Positions 58,354 through 64,000 of a DNA stretch of 64,000 nucleotides are shown here, piece after piece; position 1 is the stretch's first letter, and each line of letters opens with the position of its first letter. The DNA is taken from positions 1 through 64,000 of the forward strand of contig JANQMH010000099.1 in NCBI GenBank assembly GCA_028280195.1, in the 5' to 3' direction. Source of the stretch: Exilibacterium sp. GTDB lineage: Bacteria; Pseudomonadota; Gammaproteobacteria; Pseudomonadales; Cellvibrionaceae. The translations under genes were made by a program, and so were the position numbers. Below the pieces are notes generated by a model. The model was not told the origin of the DNA. It saw only the letters and a list, made by a program, of their open reading frames with translations, and did not search any database.

Positions 58354-59205
58354 TTACCTGTAGACCACATGGGCAGAAACCTGCTGCCGGCGCTGCAACA
58401 GCGATTTGAGTTCCGCTATCTGGCTGTCGTCGACCGGGCCGATATGCACGCGGTAGAGCAGGTCGCCGCCCCGCCCCTTTTTTACCGTAACCGGCAGCGT
58501 GGTCAGCTGGGACAGACGCTGGCGCAGAGCCAGGGCGGCGGATTTCGAGCCAAAGGCGCCGGCCTGCAAAAACGGCTCCTTTACCGCCGTGTCCGCTTCA
58601 ATGGCGGCAGCCTGCGCGGCCGATTGCCCGGGCTCCAGCGCCACGACCTCGACCGTGGCGATGCCGCGATCGACAAAATCCAGCTTGGCCGCGGCGGCAT
58701 AGGTCAGGTCGATAATGCGGTCGCCGTGGAAGGGCCCGCGGTCGTTGACCCGCACTACCACGCTGCGGCCGTTGTCGAGATTGGTGACTTTGACATAAGA
58801 GGGAATGGGCAGGGATTTATGGGCCGCGGTCATGGCGAACATATCGTAAATTTCGCCGTTGGCCGTGGTCCTGCCGTGAAACTTGGTGCCGTACCAGGAG
58901 GCGACGCCGGTCTGGCGAAAGCCGCGGCTGCTTCTCAGGACATGGTACTCCTTGCCGAATACGGTATAGGGGCTGGCATTGCCGGCGCGCGTGCGCGGCT
59001 CCTGCCGCGGCACGGCATCTTTAACGCCGGAGACATCCACCGGCCGCTCGGGGCCGCCGTCTCTGGGTTCCGGCTTGTCGACGCTGACACAGGCGGATAA
59101 AAACAGCAACAGTGCCAGCGCGCCGCTGCGCGCCGACGGTGTCGCCGATACAGTTGTCTGTTGGATAAGGGCACCCTCCCCCGGTCTGTTCAATGGGCTG
59201 CTCAA
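58354..59205 (-). CDS. rlpA: Endolytic septal transglycosylase RlpA
   Basis: 283 residues with lipobox FLSAC (Cys about 39). The double-psi barrel spans about 88-180: GVASWYGTKFHGRTTANGE and VRVNDRGPFHGDRIIDL contain the catalytic Glu/Asp/His area. A SPOR domain that binds denuded glycan closes the protein (LQAGAFGSKSAALALRQRL). The start must be TTG at 59205, since no ATG or GTG lies before the signal; this TTG overlaps the mltB stop as TTGA. Confidence 0.93.
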   Translation of the reverse strand: MSSPLNRPGEGALIQQTTVSATPSARSGALALLLFLSACVSVDKPEPRDGGPERPVDVSGVKDAVPRQEPRTRAGNASPYTVFGKEYHVLRSSRGFRQTGVASWYGTKFHGRTTANGEIYDMFAMTAAHKSLPIPSYVKVTNLDNGRSVVVRVNDRGPFHGDRIIDLTYAAAAKLDFVDRGIATVEVVALEPGQSAAQAAAIEADTAVKEPFLQAGAFGSKSAALALRQRLSQLTTLPVTVKKGRGGDLLYRVHIGPVDDSQIAELKSLLQRRQQVSAHVVYR

Positions 59206-60278
59206 TGGACAGTCAGCGCCTGCTCAATATTGCCCGCCGGTATATTGCCGGCGATTGTTTCGCTGTGCCACTGCTGTTTGATCGCCTCACTCAACTGATA
59301 CACCGCCATGGCGTAGAGACGGCTGCGATTATAGCGGGTAATGACATAAAAGTTCTGTAACCCGAGCCAGAACTCGGCGCCGTGTTCGCCCTGCAGTTTT
59401 ATCACCGTGGCCCGCTCCTCCGGCTTGTAATCGGCCAGCGGCGTGAACCCCTTCTGTTTTAACTCGGCCAGGGTGTGGGCGGGCTTCAGGGACTGGTTGA
59501 CCGCGCCGCGATCGTAATCGCGGCTGATCCTGGCGCGCCCGACGATGGCCTCGCCGCTGCGCCAGCCGTGGCGCTTGAAGTAATTGGCCACACTGCCGAT
59601 GGCATCGGCGGTATTGGACCAGATATCGGTGAACTCGTCAGCGTCGAAATCCACCGCATAGGCGCGATAGCTGGAGGGCATAAACTGGCCGTAACCCATG
59701 GCGCCGGCATAGGAGCCCTTCAGCGCCAGCGGGTCCTGCCGCTGCTCGCGGGCCAACAGCAGGAACTGTTTCAGCTCCCTGGTAAAAAACCGCGAGCGCT
59801 TGGGATAGTCGAACGCCAGTGTCGACAGCGCATCGATTACCCGGTGGCTGCCGGTATTGCCGCCGTAGCGGGTCTCCACACCGATAATGGCCACCACGAT
59901 CTCCGGCGGCACGCCGAACACCGACTGCGCCCGCTCGAGCACGCTTTGATTGTCGCGCCAGAACACCACGCCTTTATCAATGCGCGACGCCGTCAAAAAG
60001 ATATTGCGATATTCCTTCCAGGGTTTGGTTTTTTCCGCCGGGCGCGCAATCGCATCAAGTATGTTCTGCTTCTTCTGCGCCTGGGCGAAAATCTGCCGCA
60101 GGCTGCCGGCATCGAAGTCGTGCTGCGCGGTCATTTCCTCAATCAGCGCCAGCGCCGCCGGGTGCTCGGCATAGTTTTCAGCCGCCGCCGATTCGGCCCA
60201 GGCCGGCAGCGCCAGCCCGAAAAACATCCCACAGAGATTGGCCTTCAGCCCCACCATTCGCCGATAAAGTCTATACAC
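59202..60278 (-). CDS. mltB: Membrane-bound lytic transglycosylase B
   Basis: 358 residues from GTG 60278 with GAGG upstream; an in-frame ATG is at 60254. Signal peptide (FFGLALPAWAES) without a clear lipobox, so it may be soluble in the periplasm. The catalytic Glu is in IIGVETRYGGNTG, and GSYAGAMGYGQFMPSSYRAY is the SltB/MltB signature. Cuts glycan strands to anhydromuropeptides. Its stop is coupled to rlpA by a 4-bp overlap. Confidence 0.94.
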   Translation of the reverse strand: MYRLYRRMVGLKANLCGMFFGLALPAWAESAAAENYAEHPAALALIEEMTAQHDFDAGSLRQIFAQAQKKQNILDAIARPAEKTKPWKEYRNIFLTASRIDKGVVFWRDNQSVLERAQSVFGVPPEIVVAIIGVETRYGGNTGSHRVIDALSTLAFDYPKRSRFFTRELKQFLLLAREQRQDPLALKGSYAGAMGYGQFMPSSYRAYAVDFDADEFTDIWSNTADAIGSVANYFKRHGWRSGEAIVGRARISRDYDRGAVNQSLKPAHTLAELKQKGFTPLADYKPEERATVIKLQGEHGAEFWLGLQNFYVITRYNRSRLYAMAVYQLSEAIKQQWHSETIAGNIPAGNIEQALTVH

Positions 60279-60307
60279 TCACAACCTCACCACTCCAAAC
60301 AACTAAC

Positions 60308-60340
60308 CACTAGTCACTAGCCACTAGTTACTAGTTACTC
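60308..60340. repeat. 7-bp tandem repeat between rodA and mltB
   Basis: Units CACTAGT, CACTAGC, CACTAGT, TACTAGT and TACTCAA lie in the 70-bp gap upstream of mltB. Each unit contains CTAG, a tetramer usually rare in proteobacteria. Confidence 0.8.
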
Positions 60341-60348
60341 AACCCTAC

Positions 60349-61497
60349 TCAACGCACCACCCGCCGCCGCTCCGTGCCGATCGCCATCAATATACCAAAA
60401 CCCATCATCAGGGTGACAATCGATGTACCGCCGTGACTGACCAGCGGCAGCGGCACCCCCACCACCGGCAGCATACCCGCCACCATACCGATATTGACAA
60501 ACACGTAGACAAAAAAAGTCAGCGTAATACTCCCGGCCAATAGCCGGCTAAAGGTGTCCTGGGCTTTGAGCGAGATCATCAGACCGCGGGCGATCACCCA
60601 CAAATACAGTGCCACCAGCACCAGCACCCCCACCAGCCCGAACTCCTCGGCCAACACCGCGATAATAAAATCCGTGTGCCCCTCGGGCAAAAAATCCAGC
60701 TGCGACTGGGTGCCGTTGAGCCAGCCCTTGCCGTGCAGGCCGCCGGAGCCGATGGCAGTCTTCGACTGGATGATATTCCAGCCGGCACCGAGTTTGTCGG
60801 CCTCGGGGTTGAGCAGGGTAATGATGCGCTGCTTTTGATAATCGTGCAGTACGAACTGCCACATCGGCCAGGAGCCAAGGACCACCGTTGCCAGCGCGCC
60901 GAACATATAGCCCCAGGGCAGGCCGGCGAAAAACAGTACGATCAGCCCGGAGGCGGCGATCAGCAGCGAGGTGCCGAGATCCGGCTGGCGCATGATCAGC
61001 AAGGCCGGCACGGCGATGATCACCAGCGTCCACACAACCTGACTGAAGCGCGGCGGCAACAGGCGCTGCGACAGATAGGTGGCCACCGCAATCGGCACCG
61101 CCAGCTTGAGTATCTCCGAGGGCTGAAAGCGAAAACCGCCGAGGCTGAGCCAGCGCTGCGCACCCTTGGCCCCGGTGCCAAAATACAGCACCAGCAGCAG
61201 CAGCCCGATACCGCCCAGATACAACCACGGCGCCCAGCGCTCGAGCATCTGCAGGCGCACCTGGGCGACGGCGAACATCATCATATAGGCAATGACGAAA
61301 AACACCACCTGGCGCTTTACATAATAGGGATTCTGCCCGCTGGCACTGTAGAGCACCACCAGGCCGTAGGCTGTCAGCGCCAGCAGCGCCAGCAGCAGCG
61401 GCACATCCACATGCACCCGCCGCCAGAGGCTCAGCGGCCGGCGCAGATCGTGACTGGCCTCGGGCATGCGGCGGCGGAAATCCCCGGCCAGGCTCAA
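60349..61497 (-). CDS. rodA: Peptidoglycan polymerase RodA (SEDS)
   Basis: 382 residues, about ten membrane helices. The SEDS loop GLHGKGWLNGTQSQLDFLPE with the essential Asp and the following GHTDFIIAVLAEEFG are intact. It polymerises lipid II in the elongasome with PBP2. Most likely start TTG 61497, overlapping the mrdA stop as TTGA; an ATG 30 bases further in (61467) is the alternative. Order mrdA-rodA-mltB-rlpA-dacA is the standard elongation cluster. Confidence 0.95.
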   Translation of the reverse strand: MSLAGDFRRRMPEASHDLRRPLSLWRRVHVDVPLLLALLALTAYGLVVLYSASGQNPYYVKRQVVFFVIAYMMMFAVAQVRLQMLERWAPWLYLGGIGLLLLVLYFGTGAKGAQRWLSLGGFRFQPSEILKLAVPIAVATYLSQRLLPPRFSQVVWTLVIIAVPALLIMRQPDLGTSLLIAASGLIVLFFAGLPWGYMFGALATVVLGSWPMWQFVLHDYQKQRIITLLNPEADKLGAGWNIIQSKTAIGSGGLHGKGWLNGTQSQLDFLPEGHTDFIIAVLAEEFGLVGVLVLVALYLWVIARGLMISLKAQDTFSRLLAGSITLTFFVYVFVNIGMVAGMLPVVGVPLPLVSHGGTSIVTLMMGFGILMAIGTERRRVVR

Positions 61498-63386
61498 GAC
61501 CCGCCCCCGTCCAGGCGCGCCAGCTGGCGCTGCTCCAGTTCCATGTAGGCGTCGAACATTTTGCGGGCAATGGGCGCCGCCTGAGTAGAGCCGCTGCCGG
61601 CGTTTTCCACGATCACCGCCACCGCAATTTTTGGCGTTTCGTAGGGGGCGAAGCCCACAAACAGCGCGTGATCGCGCTGCCGCTCATCCAGCGCCTCCTC
61701 GTCGTAATACTCGCCCTGCTTGATGCCGACGACCTGGGCAGTGCCGGTTTTGCCCGCCATTTTGTAGGTGGCGCCGCGGCTGATGCCCTGCGCGGTGCCG
61801 CGGGCACTGTGGACCACGTCTTTCATGGCATTGAAGACATAATCCCAGTGGCGCGAGTCGGCAATGGCGTTATCGAGCGCGCGCGGCACGATTTCAACGC
61901 TGTCCACCGCCTTGACCAGGCGCGGCCGGCGGCGCTCGCCGCGGGTCGCCAGGGTAGCGGTCATTGCCGCCAGCTGCAGCGGCGTGGTGAGCACATCGCC
62001 CTGGCCGAGGCCGACATTGAGGCTGTCGCCGGGAAACCAGTGCAGCCCGCGGGCACTGCGCTTCCACTGCCGCGACGGCCAGTTGCCGGCGCGCTCACTG
62101 GGTATGTCGACGCCGGTGTGCTGGCCGAGGCCGAAGGCCGCACCCACTGCGTGCATGCGGTCGATTCCCATGCGGTAGGCGAGGTCGTAGAAAAAGGTGT
62201 CGCAGGACTGCTGGATGGCGATATAGAGGTCGACATGGCTGCCGTGGCCGGATTTTGTCTTTTTCCAGGTCCAGTCGCGATAGAGCCGCTCCTCGCCTGG
62301 GAGGCGGTAGAAACCGGGATCGTTGATAGTGAACTTGGTATCGATAATGTTTTGCTGCAAGGCCCCCAGCCCGAGCATGGGCTTGAGCGTGGAGCCGGGC
62401 GGGTACTGTCCCTGCAGAGTGCGGTCGAACAGCGGCAGGTCCAGCGATTCGTTCAGTTGGCGGTAGTTCTTGTAGCTGATGCCGGTAACAAACAGATTCG
62501 GATCGTAGCTGGGCGTACTGACGATGGCGAGCACGCCACCGCTGGCAACATCGATGGCCACCACCGCGCCGCGCCTGTCGCCCAGGGCCTCGAAGCCCAT
62601 CCGCTGCAGCTCGGTGTCGAGGTGCAGCACCAGGTTTTTGCCCGGCTGCGGGTCGATGCGCCCGCGCTCCAGCACCCGCAGCACGCGGCCGCGGGCATTG
62701 GTCTCGACATTTTGAAAGCCCGCCTCGCCCAGCAGTACCGATTCATACTGTTTTTCCAGGCCGATTTTGCCGATGATATGGGTGCCGCTGTAGCGCCGGT
62801 ACTGCTCCTCGCTGAAGCCGGACAGTTCGCGATCGCTGATGCGGCCGACATAGCCGACACTGTGCGCCAGCAGCTTGCCGAGCGGGTAGCGGCGCACCAG
62901 TTGCGCCTCCACTTCCACCCCCTCGAGGCGGTATTCATTCACCGCGATGCGGGCAATTTCCTCCTCGTTGAGTTCATAGCGCAGCGGTACCGCCTCGAAC
63001 GGTCGGCGGCGCTGCTGCAGGCGCTCGTGGAAATTCTCCATATCGGCGGCGGAGAGAGTCACCAGTTCCTGCAACAGCGCCACCGTGGTGTCCAGGTCGG
63101 AGACCCGCTCTTTGACGATGGAGAGTGTGTAACTGGGGCGGTTGTCGGCCAGCAGCACGCCGTTGCGATCATAGATCAGCCCCCGCGTCGGCGGCACCGA
63201 TTGCACATGTACCCGATTGCGGTCCGACTGGGTGGCGTAGTCCCGGTATTTGACCACCTGCAGATTGTAAAAGCGCGCCACCAGCGACAGCGACAGACCC
63301 ACCACCACCACGGCCGCAATCATCACCCGATAGGCGAATATGCGCGCTTCGCGAGAATAGTCTTTGAGGTGCAGGGGCTCTGACAT
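61494..63386 (-). CDS. mrdA: Penicillin-binding protein 2
   Basis: 630 residues: one N-terminal membrane helix (MIAAVVVVGLSLSLVARFY), a pedestal/dimerisation domain, and a transpeptidase domain with YPPGSTLKPM (SxxK), QQSCDTFFYD (SxN-like, with Asp as in most PBP2) and AGKTGTAQV (KTG). Cross-links peptidoglycan during lateral growth. The stop overlaps the rodA start by 4 bp. rlmH precedes it after 100 bp. Confidence 0.96.
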   Translation of the reverse strand: MSEPLHLKDYSREARIFAYRVMIAAVVVVGLSLSLVARFYNLQVVKYRDYATQSDRNRVHVQSVPPTRGLIYDRNGVLLADNRPSYTLSIVKERVSDLDTTVALLQELVTLSAADMENFHERLQQRRRPFEAVPLRYELNEEEIARIAVNEYRLEGVEVEAQLVRRYPLGKLLAHSVGYVGRISDRELSGFSEEQYRRYSGTHIIGKIGLEKQYESVLLGEAGFQNVETNARGRVLRVLERGRIDPQPGKNLVLHLDTELQRMGFEALGDRRGAVVAIDVASGGVLAIVSTPSYDPNLFVTGISYKNYRQLNESLDLPLFDRTLQGQYPPGSTLKPMLGLGALQQNIIDTKFTINDPGFYRLPGEERLYRDWTWKKTKSGHGSHVDLYIAIQQSCDTFFYDLAYRMGIDRMHAVGAAFGLGQHTGVDIPSERAGNWPSRQWKRSARGLHWFPGDSLNVGLGQGDVLTTPLQLAAMTATLATRGERRRPRLVKAVDSVEIVPRALDNAIADSRHWDYVFNAMKDVVHSARGTAQGISRGATYKMAGKTGTAQVVGIKQGEYYDEEALDERQRDHALFVGFAPYETPKIAVAVIVENAGSGSTQAAPIARKMFDAYMELEQRQLARLDGGGS

Positions 63387-63487
63387 AAAGTACGGCGTCT
63401 GCCTGAAATTGCGGCTATTTTAGCGGCTTTTAAAATAAAATGGCGACTATTGTCTGCAGCCTGCCGACGCGCCCGCAAAACTGCAGC

Positions 63488-63955
63488 CTATTTGTGGTAG
63501 GGGTGGTTGTTGAGGATGGTCCAGGCGCGGTACAGCTGCTCGATCAGCACGATACGCACCAGCGGGTGCGGCACGGTCAGCGCCGACAGTGACCAGCGCT
63601 GGTCAGCTCTGGCCAGACAGGGCGGCGCCAGGCCGTCCGGGCCGCCGATCAGCAGGCTGCAATTGTCGCCCTGCATGCGCCAGTCGGCCATCTCTGCGGC
63701 CAGTTGCCGGGTCGACCAGGGCCGCCCGCCCGGGTCCAGGGCGATTACCCGGTCGGCCGCCGCCACCGCCGCCAGCATGGCCTCGCCCTCGCGCCTGAGG
63801 GCCCGGTGCAGATCGGCGTTCTTGCCCCGCGGCCCCAGCGGCAGCTCCACCACAGTCACCGCCATTTCCCGCGGCAGGCGCCTGGCGTAATCGCCGTAAC
63901 CCTGCTCCACCCAGGCCGGCATTTTACCGCCCACCGCGATAATGCTGATACGCAT
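63488..63955 (-). CDS. rlmH: 23S rRNA (pseudouridine1915-N3)-methyltransferase
   Basis: 155 residues of the SPOUT family. [20 protein letters not shown] at the start, [10 protein letters not shown] (SAM loop) and the ending [14 protein letters not shown] are diagnostic of RlmH. Acts on the assembled 70S ribosome. ATG 63955 overlaps the upstream rsfS stop by one base (TGATG). Confidence 0.97.
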   Translation of the reverse strand: MRISIIAVGGKMPAWVEQGYGDYARRLPREMAVTVVELPLGPRGKNADLHRALRREGEAMLAAVAAADRVIALDPGGRPWSTRQLAAEMADWRMQGDNCSLLIGGPDGLAPPCLARADQRWSLSALTVPHPLVRIVLIEQLYRAWTILNNHPYHK

Positions 63956-64000
63956 CAGTCTTCGGCGCGATGACTCGGCTGCATCGACCAGAGTTTCTCC
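63955..64000 (-). CDS. rsfS: Ribosomal silencing factor RsfS, C-terminal end (partial)
   Basis: The last 14 codons read [20 protein letters not shown] is the usual RsfS ending, and rsfS normally precedes rlmH as here. The rest lies outside the window. Confidence 0.75.
   Translation of the reverse strand, partial: EKLWSMQPSHRAED

Overview
The window looks like chromosome of a GC-rich, free-living (probably marine) gammaproteobacterium. The evidence is the core gene order on the right two thirds: DUF1820-miaB-phoH-ybeY-corC-lnt, then leuS-lptE-holA, then lipA-lipB-ybeD-dacA-rlpA-mltB-rodA-mrdA-rlmH-rsfS. This is the order known from Pseudomonas-like genomes, here opened up by several insertions. 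Genus cannot be named from the sequence alone.

Region 1 (1-26.8 kb) is accessory metabolism. It opens with a scar in which a LysR regulator and an aldo/keto reductase, both missing their 5' halves, are joined head to head near base 615. Then come an NhaC-type antiporter, a large beta-propeller lipoprotein, a tight operon of two PLP enzymes around an ornithine-cyclodeaminase homologue, three alpha/beta hydrolases (two TAP/S33-like, one BAAT-like), an enoyl-CoA hydratase, two acyl-CoA ligases, an Lrp regulator, a POT peptide transporter, a VOC protein, a hotdog thioesterase, an MDR reductase, a DUF2817/M14 peptidase and a TonB-dependent receptor. Together they suggest uptake and breakdown of peptide- or amino-acid-linked (perhaps N-acylated) substrates; this is inference. 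A remnant of a DUF4143 ATPase gene lies just before the core block.

Region 2 (26.8-40.2 kb) is housekeeping: tRNA thiolation, ribosome/rRNA maturation, apolipoprotein acylation, LeuRS, LPS transport and the DNA polymerase III delta subunit. Inserted genes are a repeat-bearing NIT-like helical protein, a NADAR/YbiA enzyme and a YdcF/ElyC-like protein.

Region 3 (40.2-48.3 kb) is an AT-rich island inserted between holA and the lipA block. It holds small secreted proteins, a methyltransferase, an SH3 protein, a GlxA-type regulator divergent from a tandem ABM-domain protein, a degraded phage-type integrase and a secreted FG-GAP/ADP-ribosyltransferase-like toxin with an adjacent candidate immunity gene. 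Two single-gene units end in attC-like folded elements that abut the stop codon, suggesting integron cassettes without an integrase in view.

Region 4 (48.3-64 kb) carries a GAF-PAS-GGDEF-EAL protein, a DASS transporter, a GDPD phosphodiesterase and a DUF3080 lipoprotein, followed by lipoate synthesis/transfer and the cell-elongation cluster. Across the window, short tandem repeats of 7-21 bp recur at gene edges and inside coding sequence, an unusual density. No rRNA, tRNA, CRISPR array or intact insertion sequence was recognised.
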